Source: Metabacillus sp. FJAT-52054 (GTDB lineage: Bacteria; Bacillota; Bacilli; Bacillales; Bacillaceae). From it: DNA of 64,000 nucleotides. The stretch lies in NCBI RefSeq assembly GCF_037201815.1, contig NZ_CP147407.1, forward strand, positions 2,426,723-2,490,722. Direction: 5' to 3'. Below the pieces are notes generated by a model that was given only the letters and a program-made list of their open reading frames with translations, ran no database searches and was not told the DNA's origin. Positions 1 to 7,392 of the stretch are shown in pieces. Each line of letters opens with the position of its first letter. Positions within the stretch are counted from its first letter, which is position 1. The translations under genes and the position numbers were made by a program.

Positions 1-179
1 ATCTCTTCCTGAAGAGAATCTTTTATTCTCTTCCACTCTGACTCCGGCTGCTCCAGGGTTTTAATCAGCGGCGTGTTCGTAATGGCGGCAATTCCGAGTG
101 CAGCCTCCCATAGCAGTGAATAACGGACCTCAACCTGGTAGGTTTCACGTTCTCTTCCTGTTTCAAAAACAAATTCCAT
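1..179 (-). CDS. Partial CDS, unknown protein (5' end only)
   Basis: An open frame runs from an ATG at 179 on the minus strand to the window edge, giving 59 codons that begin MEFVFETGRERETYQVEV and contain SLLWEAALGIAAITN. The start is chosen because a GAGAGGTG ribosome binding site ends six bases upstream; an in-frame ATG at 185 is closer to it. The N-terminus reminds me of Bacillus ArsR-like proteins with an unusual amino-terminal segment, but the DNA-binding part would lie outside the window, so I do not assign a function. It is divergent from the esterase gene at 323, and the AT-rich inverted repeat at 198-240 lies between them. Confidence 0.6.
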   Translation of the reverse strand, partial: MEFVFETGRERETYQVEVRYSLLWEAALGIAAITNTPLIKTLEQPESEWKRIKDSLQEE

Positions 180-197
180 TTCCATCACCTCTCTTTT

Positions 198-240
198 TAT
201 TCTATATTTTTAGAATTGTATATTCAATAAAAATAGAATA
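198..240. promoter_or_regulatory. Imperfect inverted repeat between divergent genes
   Basis: TATTCTATATTTTTA (198-212) faces TAAAAATAGAATA (228-240). The arms are complementary apart from a two-base insertion. It lies between two divergent starts, so it could be an operator. That role is inferred from position only. Confidence 0.35.
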
Positions 241-322
241 TTTTTGAAAAATCTTTGAACAGAAGGGATTTTTACCTTTTACAGCGAAAGAATGCTGAAA
301 CGAAAGAAAGAGGTTGGAGAGA

Positions 323-1096
323 TTGATAGACTGCTTTCAAATCCCAATGAATGCGTTCAACGAGGAGCGGACCATCCGTATATATCGGCCTCCCTCCTAC
401 TCAAGCAGCAGCAAAAGCTATCCTGTCCTCTACTTGCATGACGGACAGAATGTTTTTACAGATGAATTGGCTGTTGGCGGCGTATCTCTTGAATTGGCGA
501 AAGAATTACATAATAAACAATATGAAATCATTATTGTGGCTATTGATTTGAATCCCGCCGGAGAAGAACGAATCAACGAGTTATGCCCATGGGTCAGCGG
601 GCCATACAGCGAAAAACTGCTTGGCAGAAAAAGCCTGGCCGGAGGGAAAGGATCCGCCTATCTTGATTTTATCGTTCATGAGCTGAAGCCCTGTATAGAT
701 CATTCATACCGGACCATACAAGACCAAACCTTTATGGCCGGCATTTCATTAGGCGGGTCCCTTTCGGTTTATGCAGCGTGTAAATATCCGCATATTTTCA
801 CGAGAGTGGCAGGGCTTTCCTCTGCTTTTTACCGCAATCAGGAAGAAATGGAGAAGCTTTTGAAAGAGGCTGACTTTGCTTCATTAAACCGTCTCTATTT
901 GGATTGCGGGACGAATGAGGGCGGCGAACATTCAGCCATCAGTGAGGAGTTCTTATCCTCCAATCAAAGAATTTTCGAGATTCTGAGAAAGAAAACGAAG
1001 GAATCAAGATTTGAAGTCATCAATCAGGGACGTCATCACTATTCGGATTTTAAAGAAAGGTTCCCCCTGGTTTTAGAATATTTGCTGAAGCGTTAA
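323..1096 (+). CDS. Alpha/beta-hydrolase, putative esterase (Fes/IroE-like)
   Basis: About 257 residues, of the esterase D / enterochelin-esterase-like family of soluble alpha/beta hydrolases. The family's early YPVLYLHDGQNVF strand is present. The nucleophile elbow reads GISLGG (Ser near residue 141), and a late GRHHYSDF supplies a candidate catalytic histidine. There is no signal peptide, so it should be cytoplasmic. The frame is open from a TTG at 314, but AAAGAGG directly abuts that codon; the TTG at 323 has proper spacing and gives the N-terminus MIDCFQIPMNAF. The substrate cannot be read from the sequence. It is monocistronic, followed by its own terminator. Confidence 0.8.
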   Translation: MIDCFQIPMNAFNEERTIRIYRPPSYSSSSKSYPVLYLHDGQNVFTDELAVGGVSLELAKELHNKQYEIIIVAIDLNPAGEERINELCPWVSGPYSEKLLGRKSLAGGKGSAYLDFIVHELKPCIDHSYRTIQDQTFMAGISLGGSLSVYAACKYPHIFTRVAGLSSAFYRNQEEMEKLLKEADFASLNRLYLDCGTNEGGEHSAISEEFLSSNQRIFEILRKKTKESRFEVINQGRHHYSDFKERFPLVLEYLLKR

Positions 1097-1120
1097 AATT
1101 TATAACCAACTTCTTTATCC

Positions 1121-1148
1121 AAAGGATGCAATGGCTGCATCCTTTTTT
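1121..1148 (+). terminator. Rho-independent terminator
   Basis: AAAGGATGCA and TGCATCCTTT form a perfect 10-bp stem with a 5-nt loop, followed by a T run. It ends the esterase transcript. Confidence 0.85.
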
Positions 1149-1190
1149 GTACGCTCTGAAATTTAGGCTGATATTCTTCTCTTTCGCCCA

Positions 1191-1219
1191 TTGACATGAT
1201 CTTCCACAACTTATATAGT
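1191..1219 (+). promoter_or_regulatory. Sigma-A promoter of the ytrA-like operon
   Basis: TTGACA (1191-1196), a 17-bp spacer and TATAGT (1214-1219), close to consensus. It lies directly upstream of the GntR-family gene and overlaps the palindrome at 1218-1239. Confidence 0.8.
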
Positions 1220-1239
1220 TAGTTACATAAGTAATTAAC
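1218..1239. promoter_or_regulatory. Candidate YtrA-type operator
   Basis: GTTAGTTAC (1218-1226) and GTAATTAAC (1231-1239) are inverted repeats with one mismatch around ATAA. The palindrome covers the end of the -10 box and the transcription start. This is where an autorepressor encoded by the first gene would bind. Binding is inferred. Confidence 0.6.
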
Positions 1240-1266
1240 CAAACAACTAAAGGAGGTATTGTTCAC

Positions 1267-1629
1267 TTGATAGATGACAGCCGTCCAATTTACGTACAGA
1301 TTGCAGAAAGAATTGAAAATGACATCATTGAAGGCGGCCTGCCTGAAGAATCACAAGTCCCCTCAACCAATCAGTTCGCGGCTTTTTATCAAATTAATCC
1401 GGCTACAGCCGGTAAAGGAGTCAATTTATTGGTCGATCAAGGAATTCTCTATAAGAAAAGAGGAGTTGGCATGTTTGTCGCTTCAGGGGCTCTTGAAAAG
1501 TTAATGGAAAAAAGAAGAGAACAGTTCTTCGAGCAATACATCAAAACGATGCTTCATGAAGCTGAAAAAATAGGCATTACAGCAGATCAGCTGAATGCGA
1601 TGATTCAAAAAGGGGCGAGCATGCGATGA
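1267..1629 (+). CDS. GntR-family regulator, YtrA subfamily
   Basis: A 120-residue protein with an N-terminal winged helix-turn-helix (PIYVQIAERIENDIIEGGL, then VPSTNQFAAFYQINPATA) and only a short helical tail, the layout of YtrA-type GntR proteins that lack a large ligand domain. It probably represses its own operon through the palindrome at 1218-1239. AAAGGAGG sits nine bases before the TTG start. Its stop region overlaps the ATPase gene start (ATGCGATGA), which implies translational coupling. In B. subtilis the related operon responds to cell-envelope antibiotics; whether this copy does is unknown. Confidence 0.88.
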   Translation: MIDDSRPIYVQIAERIENDIIEGGLPEESQVPSTNQFAAFYQINPATAGKGVNLLVDQGILYKKRGVGMFVASGALEKLMEKRREQFFEQYIKTMLHEAEKIGITADQLNAMIQKGASMR

Positions 1630-2522
1630 ACCATATATTAGAGGTAAAAGAACTTACAAAAACGTACGGAAAGACCGAAGCCGTTAAGGATGTAAGCTTT
1701 TCATTAGAGCCGGGTAAAATTTATGGACTTCTGGGGAGGAACGGTGCAGGAAAAACGACCATCATGAATATGATTACGGCACGGCTTTTTCCAGCAAGCG
1801 GAGACATCCGGATTTTCGGGGAAGATCCATATGAGAACCGCGGCGTACTCAGCCAAATCTGCTTCATTAAAGAAAGCCAGAAGTACCCTGATACGTTTAA
1901 CATTTCGGATTTATTTGATATTTGTTCTTCTGCTTTTCCAAACTGGGATCAGGAATATGCCGACTCTTTAATCAAAGATTTTAACCTCCCTCTTAAGCGG
2001 CGGATGAAAAAGCTTTCCCGCGGCATGCTCTCCTCTGCAGGCATTATTGTCGGGCTTGCCAGCAGAGCACCTCTTACGATATTTGATGAACCATACCTTG
2101 GCCTTGATGCCGTCGCCAGAAATATTTTTTACGACCGCTTAATTGAAGACTATAGCAGCCATCCCCGCACCATTATCCTATCGACGCACCTAATCGATGA
2201 AGTCAGTAAAATTTTGGAGCACGTCATTGTCATTGATCACGGGAAGCTGATTATGAATGAAGAGGCAGATGCTATTCGCGGCAGAGCCTTTACGGTCGTC
2301 GGACCATCAATAAAAGCGGCTGAGTTTACAAATGGGAAAAATATATTGAAAAGCGAAGCAATTGGAGGACTTGTTTCTGTTACTGTACTGGGCCGGCTGA
2401 GTCCGACAGAAAGACAGAATGCTGATCAGCTTGGATTGGAGCTTGCCCCTGTATCCCTGCAGCAGCTGATTATCTATTTAACGAGTGCTTCAGCAGAATT
2501 AAAGGAGGAAAAGGCACAATGA
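1626..2522 (+). CDS. ABC transporter ATP-binding protein (YtrB-like)
   Basis: A 298-residue ATPase. Walker A is GRNGAGKTT (near residues 37-45), the signature is a variant LSRGM, Walker B is TIFDEP, the D-loop is GLD and the switch histidine is in ILSTH. The domain after about residue 220 is the short C-terminal part typical of exporters paired with a GntR-type regulator. It overlaps the regulator upstream and the permease downstream by four bases each, so the three proteins are made from one coupled transcript. The likely role is powering export or membrane-stress relief by the following permease. The substrate is unknown. Confidence 0.88.
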   Translation: MNHILEVKELTKTYGKTEAVKDVSFSLEPGKIYGLLGRNGAGKTTIMNMITARLFPASGDIRIFGEDPYENRGVLSQICFIKESQKYPDTFNISDLFDICSSAFPNWDQEYADSLIKDFNLPLKRRMKKLSRGMLSSAGIIVGLASRAPLTIFDEPYLGLDAVARNIFYDRLIEDYSSHPRTIILSTHLIDEVSKILEHVIVIDHGKLIMNEEADAIRGRAFTVVGPSIKAAEFTNGKNILKSEAIGGLVSVTVLGRLSPTERQNADQLGLELAPVSLQQLIIYLTSASAELKEEKAQ

Positions 2523-3205
2523 ACCCAACTGCTGCCGTAATGAAAATTCATTTAAGATACAAACTTACGCTTTTATATTTACCTTGGATTATCAGTCTCT
2601 CAAGCCTTGCCATTAACTTTCTCGTTGCTTATCTGATTCAAACCGAAGAGGGATTTTATACCGGAGGAGTCATGACTATTTTTGTGTTTATGTTTGTTTC
2701 AGGCATTGTCATTCCCTCTCAAACCTTTCCTTTTTCCCTCGATTTGAGTTTGCGGAGAAAGGATTACTTTAAAGGAACCATCTCTATTTTCTTCCTTACA
2801 AGCATGGTGACTGCTGTTCTGCTTTCTCTCTTTTCTATTATTGAAAGCCGTGTCACTGCCGGCTGGGGCTTCAATATTCACTTTTTCAGTCTGCTCGATG
2901 TGTTTAGCCAAAATCCATTTTGGCAGCTGTGGATCTTTTTTGTCCTATTAGTCTATAACTTTATGTTCGGGTTTCTTATAGCCGGTCTGTACCAGCGTTT
3001 TGGAAAAAACGGACTGTACCTTTTCTTCTCTATTCTCGTACTTCTTCTAACAGGTTTAAGCTTAGCCTTCACCTACTTTCAATGGTGGGCCCCATCTTTT
3101 GGGTATATAGCAGACCATCCAACCGCTGTTTCTTTATGGATTCTTCTCATCAGCCTGATCTTCCCTGTTTTCGCTTATTTGCTTCTTCGAAGGTCTCCCA
3201 TCTAA
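2519..3205 (+). CDS. ABC transporter membrane subunit
   Basis: A 228-residue hydrophobic protein with about six predicted membrane segments, among them SLAINFLVAYLI, IFVFMFVSGIVI, GLYLFFSILVLLLTGL and the last, ending ISLIFPVFAYLLLRR. It starts inside the ATPase stop codon (ATGA), so it is the transport partner of that ATPase. I find no close similarity to a named permease; its family is recognised from context and topology. It ends the three-gene operon. A decayed intergenic repeat and a terminator follow. Confidence 0.75.
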   Translation: MNPTAAVMKIHLRYKLTLLYLPWIISLSSLAINFLVAYLIQTEEGFYTGGVMTIFVFMFVSGIVIPSQTFPFSLDLSLRRKDYFKGTISIFFLTSMVTAVLLSLFSIIESRVTAGWGFNIHFFSLLDVFSQNPFWQLWIFFVLLVYNFMFGFLIAGLYQRFGKNGLYLFFSILVLLLTGLSLAFTYFQWWAPSFGYIADHPTAVSLWILLISLIFPVFAYLLLRRSPI

Positions 3206-3257
3206 TTTCCAAACAGGGCTGTCCATAACCCCACTTGCTATTTAGATTTGTTTAGGC

Positions 3258-3372
3258 TGATTTTCACTGCAGGGCTCCCTCATCCAGGGGCGGGCAGTAA
3301 GCCTCCTCTGGCTTAAGCGCCTGACCCTGTCCCGCTGTTCCCGCCGGAGTGTCGCCCTTCCGCTTCAATCAG
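3258..3372. repeat. Decayed Bacillus interspersed intergenic element
   Basis: This segment, from GATTTTCACTGCAGGGCTC through CCTCCTCTGGCTTAAGCGCC to TCCGCTTCAATCAG, resembles a GC-rich element of about 110 bp that recurs between genes in many Bacillus genomes. Recognition is from memory of that element and has not been searched. A much shorter piece with the same two ends is at 39031-39063. Confidence 0.5.
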
Positions 3373-3385
3373 AATGACTCTAATT

Positions 3386-3423
3386 ACAGGGAAACGCTTA
3401 GAATGCGTCTCCCTGTTTTTTAT
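3386..3423 (+). terminator. Rho-independent terminator of the ABC operon
   Basis: ACAGGGAAACGC pairs with GCGTCTCCCTGT (one mismatch) around a 7-nt loop, followed by TTTTTTAT. Confidence 0.8.
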
Positions 3424-3533
3424 CAGACTGGACGCCCTGCATTCCTTCGTAATCAGTACTGCGCGCGAAAGAAATAGATTAATTTCCCATTGTATGAGCC
3501 AAAAAAAGAGAAGCGCCTAAAGCGCCTCTCTCC

Positions 3534-3776
3534 TTAAAGTACATCCGTTACATCTTCCATATTTTCGCGCATCCAGGTGATCGCATCATCAATTGTCGGA
3601 AATTCCTGGGCCTGGAACGTCATTTCGTCCTGCAGGAGCCAGACATTCTTTTGCTCGTCATGGATTCCTCCGATTGACCAGTGCATCAGACTGAATGGAT
3701 GATTGTTGTTTAAAAATGATACCCATGTTTTGTCCTGGGCAATGTTTTTCATGGATTGGAATTTGTCTTTTTTCAT
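3534..3776 (-). CDS. yqkC: DUF2552 family protein YqkC
   Basis: An 80-residue soluble acidic protein ([20 protein letters not shown] at the start, then [20 protein letters not shown]) that I match to Bacillus YqkC by size, sequence style and position just downstream of yqkB. The start ATG overlaps nothing and a GAGGAAG lies upstream. Only 10 bp separate it from yqkB, so the two are probably co-transcribed. No biochemical function is known for the family. Conserved tryptophans suggest a small folded domain. Confidence 0.8.
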   Translation of the reverse strand: MKKDKFQSMKNIAQDKTWVSFLNNNHPFSLMHWSIGGIHDEQKNVWLLQDEMTFQAQEFPTIDDAITWMRENMEDVTDVL

Positions 3777-3786
3777 GGTGTCTTCC

Positions 3787-4110
3787 TCACTTAACGACTA
3801 AACTCATGCGCGGATTGAGCATTTGTGACGGGCTTTTCAGCGCAAAGGTATTGGCGGATTCAAGAAAATCAACGGTCATGTTTTCATCTAAAAAGACCAT
3901 TTTTGTCTTTTCCAAATAGACCGGTTCAAAATTGGTTTCGATCTTCAAATCATCCTCTTCTGTTTCCTTCACAAGCCAAAGTGCTGCGACCCCTGATACG
4001 ACACAGCCGCATCCCTCTGTATCATATTTCAGCTTCAAATGAGCTTCCGGGTTTTCACTTAATCTTGGCGCAATTCGTTCTATTGCCTTTTCTGTAAATG
4101 TTACATTCAT
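3787..4110 (-). CDS. yqkB: Iron-sulfur biogenesis (HesB-like) protein YqkB
   Basis: A 107-residue protein of the HesB/IscA-like fold, beginning [17 protein letters not shown] and carrying a GCGC pair ([11 protein letters not shown]) that can ligate iron or a cluster. The canonical C-terminal CxC of A-type carriers is missing, as expected for the YqkB branch. An open frame extends to a GTG at 4119, but AAGAAGG sits eight bases before the ATG at 4110, which gives the family's usual length. It is likely a cytoplasmic accessory protein in Fe-S metabolism; the exact role is unknown. It is co-transcribed with yqkC. Confidence 0.85.
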   Translation of the reverse strand: MNVTFTEKAIERIAPRLSENPEAHLKLKYDTEGCGCVVSGVAALWLVKETEEDDLKIETNFEPVYLEKTKMVFLDENMTVDFLESANTFALKSPSQMLNPRMSLVVK

Positions 4111-4251
4111 GTCCTGCACCTTCTTTTAGATGATGTATGGACAGTGTACCACAATCTTTGGTTTAACGCCCTACTTGTGCAAAGGACCGTTGCTTTTTCA
4201 GATGGTTGGGATTAACATTAGAGTATCTTTTTTCTGGAAAGGAGGACACTC

Positions 4252-4464
4252 GTGTCTAAAGTTCAAATCAAAATACTGGATAATGGCCCTTTCCGTGTAA
4301 CTGGAGATGTGGAGCTTGTGGATGCAGAAGGCAATGTGTATCCGGCCAAGCCCGCTTTTTCCTTGTGCCGCTGCGGTCAATCTCAAAACATGCCGTATTG
4401 TGATGCTACTCATAAAGGCAAATTTGACTCATGCGTGCGCGCTGAAAAAGAACTGGATTTATAA
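4252..4464 (+). CDS. CDGSH-type iron-sulfur protein
   Basis: A 70-residue protein containing CRCGQSQNMPYCDATHKG. This is the C-x-C-x2-S-x3-P-x-C-D-x-T-H pattern of CDGSH [2Fe-2S] proteins, with Ala in place of the usual Gly between Asp and Thr. The three Cys and one His ligands are all present. The GTG start follows AAGGAGG with good spacing. Sixteen bases downstream begins the HPr-like reading frame, on the same strand. Being next to yqkB, another Fe-S-related gene, may be meaningful but the two are divergent. The cluster is likely redox-active; the partner is unknown. Confidence 0.88.
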   Translation: MSKVQIKILDNGPFRVTGDVELVDAEGNVYPAKPAFSLCRCGQSQNMPYCDATHKGKFDSCVRAEKELDL

Positions 4465-4480
4465 TTAGGGGGATGGGGAA

Positions 4481-4717
4481 ATGAAGGTTCGCGTTTTAAA
4501 GCCTGTTTTTGCCGATTCAGCAAGCAAGCTGGTTCATACAGCTAATCAGTTTGAGGAAAGAATCCTTATTAAAAAGGAGCATTGAGTCATTGACGCAAAG
4601 AGTTTGCTTGGCGTTTTGGCTCTATCTCTTCAGCCTGGCGAGACAGTTGAAATTGATGCTGAAGGCAATTCAGCTGCTGGCGAAGCGTTCATCGAACTTG
4701 GGCTTTTTGAAAAGTAA
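4481..4717 (+). pseudogene. HPr-like (Crh-type) protein with in-frame TGA
   Basis: From ATG 4481 (AGGGGG ribosome binding site 8 bp upstream) the frame runs 79 codons to TAA at 4715 with one interruption, TGA at 4583-4585 (codon 35). The part before it ends ILIKKEH and the part after continues DAKSLLGVLAL...GETVEIDAEG, the typical second half of an HPr fold, in the same frame. The family usually has a hydrophobic or aromatic residue at this point, so a TGG-to-TGA change is the simplest explanation. The region of HPr His-15 reads PVFADSAS with no histidine, while KSLLG keeps the position of regulatory Ser-46, so the ancestor was Crh-like rather than a sugar phosphocarrier. It could also be leaky readthrough or a sequencing error. 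Confidence 0.7.
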
Positions 4718-4731
4718 TCCGTAAAAGCAAG

Positions 4732-4761
4732 GACCAATTGGCCTCTTCCAATTGGTCTTTT
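4732..4761. terminator. Rho-independent terminator
   Basis: GACCAATTGG and CCAATTGGTC form a perfect 10-bp stem with a 6-nt loop and TTTT after it. It ends the CDGSH/HPr-like unit and may also serve the convergent yqjX-like gene. Confidence 0.8.
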
Positions 4762-4766
4762 CCCGC

Positions 4767-5102
4767 TCAATCCCCGCACTCCTCAATCTTCACAACGCTC
4801 TTGAGCAAAATGGTCTGCCGCTTTCCTTCTGTATTTATAATACGGATTGCCTGTTCAAGCTGGTCGAAAAAATGAATAGATCCGGTGTACGGAACGAGCT
4901 GCTCATGCTCGTGAACGGTGAAACGCAGCGGATGATGATTTTCCATTGCGATGCAGATGATTTCGTTAAACTGCTCGAGCTGCTGCTCATCCATTTCCGG
5001 CTTCGCTGTATACCGCTCTTCCTCTTTCCATTGCCGAAGCAGCTTTACGTGCTCAGGCAGCATCATAGATGTCCATTTGATGTTTCCCCGGTCGCGGATC
5101 AT
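4767..5102 (-). CDS. yqjX: YolD-like protein, partner of the Y-family polymerase
   Basis: A 111-residue protein starting MIRDRGNIKWTSMMLPEHV, the N-terminal signature of YolD-like proteins (DRGxxKWxxMMLPEH). Bacillus genomes typically carry such genes immediately after a UvrX/YqjW-type polymerase, as here (18-bp gap), and they are proposed to be functionally linked to it. The ATG is preceded by GGAGGAGAAGGA. By position it would be induced with the polymerase during the SOS response. The molecular role of YolD proteins is not established. Confidence 0.88.
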   Translation of the reverse strand: MIRDRGNIKWTSMMLPEHVKLLRQWKEEERYTAKPEMDEQQLEQFNEIICIAMENHHPLRFTVHEHEQLVPYTGSIHFFDQLEQAIRIINTEGKRQTILLKSVVKIEECGD

Positions 5103-5120
5103 GTTCCTTCTCCTCCTTCC

Positions 5121-6377
5121 TTATGCTTTGTGCCCGCCTACAAGTGTAGCCCGGTGTCTTGCCGTTCCCGCTTTCGTGTAGGAAACCGCCCGGAGCAGGG
5201 AATCGGAGCCGTATTTGCTTCGTATGGAGTCCATGACATACCCGAGCTCGCGCTGCTTTTCCCGGTTTGGCTGAAACAGATTCAGCTGGCTTTCCGTGTC
5301 CTCTTCGATGTTGGAGAGAGCAATGGAAATTTTCCGTACGGTCTTTCCGTCATAAAATTCCTTAAAGAGCTCCAGGCAGGTTCTGTAAAGATCCATCGTA
5401 ATGTTCGTAGGCTCCTCCATCGTACGGGAGCGGTAAAAGCCTCCGCCTAATTCATCCTTGCTGTAGCCGATGCCAAAACTGATGGTGCGGCCGGCCCGGG
5501 AGTGATGGCGCGCTCTTCTCGCCACCTCCTCGCACATCTCAAGAATGACATGCTTCACCTCTTCCGGATCCGTGTAGTCGCGCATGAGAATCTGGCTTTT
5601 CCCAAAGCTGATCTGCCCCTGCATAATCGGTTCGCCGATATCGGACAAATCCACACCCCAGGCATGGTAGTAAAGCTGATTACCCATAATGCCGAATTTC
5701 TTCTCCAGCCTTTCAAGCGGATAATTGGCCAGCTGGCCTATGCTGAAGATTCCCATCCGGTTCAGATTTTTCTCCATCCTGCCGCCAATGCCCCACATTT
5801 TGCTCAAAGGCTTCAGGCTCCACAGCTTTTTTTCTACATCATCATACGTCCATTCGGCCACACCCGTTTTCTTCGCGTCAATATCAAGGCAGACTTTGGA
5901 CAGGAGCATATTCGGCCCGATACCGATCGCGCACGGCAGCTGAAATTCCCGCTCCATTTCATTTTTAATCTTCCAGGCAATCGTATGGGCGTCGCCCCAC
6001 AGGTGCTCGACACCGTCGACCTGGATAAAGCTTTCGTCCACACTGTAAATGTGAATCGCTTCTCTCGGCACATAGCGGTGAAACATTTTGGAAAGTTCAG
6101 TGGAAATGCGGATAAACATCGCCATTTTCGGGTTCACAACGTGGATCCGGGGATCATCCGGGATTTCAAATTTTCTCGATCCAGTTTTAATATTGAAGTC
6201 CTTTTTCAATTGGGGAGATGCGGCCAGTACCACACTGCCCTGCCGTTCGGTGTCCCCGACGACAGCAAGATAGCAGGTATGCGGATCCAGTCCCATCAGG
6301 ACGGCCGCGCAGCTCGCATAAAAGCTTTTCATATCAACGCAAAGGATTTTCTTTTTGGGAAGCTGGTCATAATCCAT
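5121..6377 (-). CDS. polY2: Y-family DNA polymerase (UvrX/YqjW type)
   Basis: About 418 residues from the chosen start, an error-prone translesion polymerase of the UvrX/YqjW branch. The palm begins KILCVDMKSFYASCAAV with the first catalytic Asp; the second acidic motif is YSVDESFIQVDG; a helix-hairpin-helix region follows (PLSKMWGIGGRMEKNLNRMG). A late QLNLFQP looks like a beta-clamp-binding peptide. The frame stays open to 6500, but GGAGGGG lies eight bases before the ATG at 6377 and homologues start there (MDYDQLPKKK). Two LexA-type boxes flank its -10 box. It is the first gene of a pair with the YolD-like gene. Confidence 0.92.
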   Translation of the reverse strand: MDYDQLPKKKILCVDMKSFYASCAAVLMGLDPHTCYLAVVGDTERQGSVVLAASPQLKKDFNIKTGSRKFEIPDDPRIHVVNPKMAMFIRISTELSKMFHRYVPREAIHIYSVDESFIQVDGVEHLWGDAHTIAWKIKNEMEREFQLPCAIGIGPNMLLSKVCLDIDAKKTGVAEWTYDDVEKKLWSLKPLSKMWGIGGRMEKNLNRMGIFSIGQLANYPLERLEKKFGIMGNQLYYHAWGVDLSDIGEPIMQGQISFGKSQILMRDYTDPEEVKHVILEMCEEVARRARHHSRAGRTISFGIGYSKDELGGGFYRSRTMEEPTNITMDLYRTCLELFKEFYDGKTVRKISIALSNIEEDTESQLNLFQPNREKQRELGYVMDSIRSKYGSDSLLRAVSYTKAGTARHRATLVGGHKA

Positions 6378-6396
6378 CGCACTTACCCCTCCAATA

Positions 6397-6451
6397 AGAA
6401 TATGTGTTCGTAGTTCTATTATACCGCTAATCATAATCGAATAAACGTTCG
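6397..6451 (-). promoter_or_regulatory. SOS promoter with two LexA (DinR) boxes
   Basis: CGAATAAACGTTCG (6438-6451) fits the Bacillus LexA consensus CGAACRNRYGTTCG with one mismatch; AGAATATGTGTTCG (6397-6410) fits with two. Between them on the minus strand is TATAAT (6418-6423). Thus one box covers the -35 region and the other the transcribed start. This predicts tight SOS control of polY2. Confidence 0.8.
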
Positions 6452-6590
6452 TATTCAATGGTATTTTTTGCCGAACAGTGAAAAAGTGAGGATTTTCCAT
6501 AAGCGAACCGTTCCATTTGCTGAAAAATCTTTTTTAACAGAAGGAGTTATCTTATAATGTGAGGAAATAGAAAGCAGGTGACGATTGACG

Positions 6591-6797
6591 ATGCAAAGGG
6601 AATGGCTCGAGAAAATGCTGAACCGTGCCTTCAGGCAGTATGGACGCAACTTAGAGGAGCACCCGCTTCCCGAAAAAGAAATGGTTTCATTTATGAAGGA
6701 TATAGAACATATAAAGGATGAGGAAACGGAATATTACGAAGTTATGGAAGATCTCGTGTATGAATATATGGTGAATAAGGATGACTGCAGGTTCTAA
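6591..6797 (+). CDS. yqzH: YqzH-like small protein
   Basis: A 68-residue, acidic, soluble protein (MQREWLEKMLNRAFRQYG near the start; YYEVMEDLVYEYM near the end) divergent from polY2, which is where yqzH lies in B. subtilis. The length matches that family. GCAGGTG lies ten bases before ATG 6591; a TTG at 6585 is possible but too close to it. The function is unknown. It shares the divergent intergenic region with polY2, but the LexA boxes lie nearer the polymerase start, so SOS control of this gene is uncertain. Confidence 0.72.
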   Translation: MQREWLEKMLNRAFRQYGRNLEEHPLPEKEMVSFMKDIEHIKDEETEYYEVMEDLVYEYMVNKDDCRF

Positions 6798-6817
6798 TGC
6801 GAAGCAGGGGTGATGAA

Positions 6818-7357
6818 ATGAGTCTGGGAACCGTGTATCTCAATGTTGTGATCAACCGCTTTAAAGCTGTAAAAAACTTAGGTGACCGGGCAATGGAGCA
6901 GTTGAATGCACAGGATTTGCAATGGAAGCAAAACGAAGAAATAAACAGCGCTGCAATCATTGTCAAGCATATGAGCGGCAACATGGTGTCCAGATGGACC
7001 AACTTCCTCACAGCAGACGGTGAAAAACCGGACCGCAGCCGTGAGCAGGAATTCCTGAACGATCTGGGAGATAAAGCGGCTGTCATGCAGGTTTGGGAAA
7101 CCGGATGGAATGTATTGTTTCGTACACTGCATCAGCTTACGGAGGAAGATTTGCTAAAAGAAATCTATATCCGGGGCGAATCCCACATCGTGTTGGAAGC
7201 AATTGAAAGGCAGATGGCCCACTACGCGTATCATACTGGTCAGATTGTACACATTGGAAAGGAACGGAAGGATGCAGCGTGGAAAAGCTTGAGTATACCG
7301 AGGGGAGAGTCGGAAACTTTTTTGAAGGAAATGCTTGAGAAACATCGGAAGAGCTGA
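6818..7357 (+). CDS. DinB-like metal-dependent protein (DUF1572)
   Basis: A 179-residue, four-helix-bundle type protein of the DinB/DUF1572 group. Candidate metal-binding histidines appear as IVKHMSGN near residue 50 and HYAYHTGQIVHIG near residue 140, the two places where this superfamily puts its His ligands. The frame extends to ATG 6797, overlapping the yqzH stop, but AGGGGTGATGAA precedes ATG 6818. It is probably a cytoplasmic thiol- or stress-related transferase; members are diverse and the reaction cannot be inferred. It follows yqzH by 20 bp and is likely in the same transcript. Confidence 0.78.
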   Translation: MSLGTVYLNVVINRFKAVKNLGDRAMEQLNAQDLQWKQNEEINSAAIIVKHMSGNMVSRWTNFLTADGEKPDRSREQEFLNDLGDKAAVMQVWETGWNVLFRTLHQLTEEDLLKEIYIRGESHIVLEAIERQMAHYAYHTGQIVHIGKERKDAAWKSLSIPRGESETFLKEMLEKHRKS

Positions 7358-7362
7358 AGCTT

Positions 7363-7392
7363 GATTGGATGCTGCAGCCAATCTTATTTTTC
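7363..7392 (+). terminator. Rho-independent terminator
   Basis: GATTGG...CCAATC with an inner TGC/GCA pair, followed by TTATTTTT. It ends the yqzH/DUF1572 transcript just before the repeat array. Confidence 0.7.

Noticed and set aside
4583..4585. Selenocysteine insertion at the TGA of the HPr-like gene.
   Set aside because: No stem-loop like a bacterial SECIS directly after the TGA, the family has no selenoproteins I know of, and the position suits Trp.
5502..6413. A 303-codon plus-strand frame antisense to polY2.
   Set aside because: It lies entirely opposite a clear polymerase gene, lacks a family match and is rich in His/Phe as expected from antisense reading.
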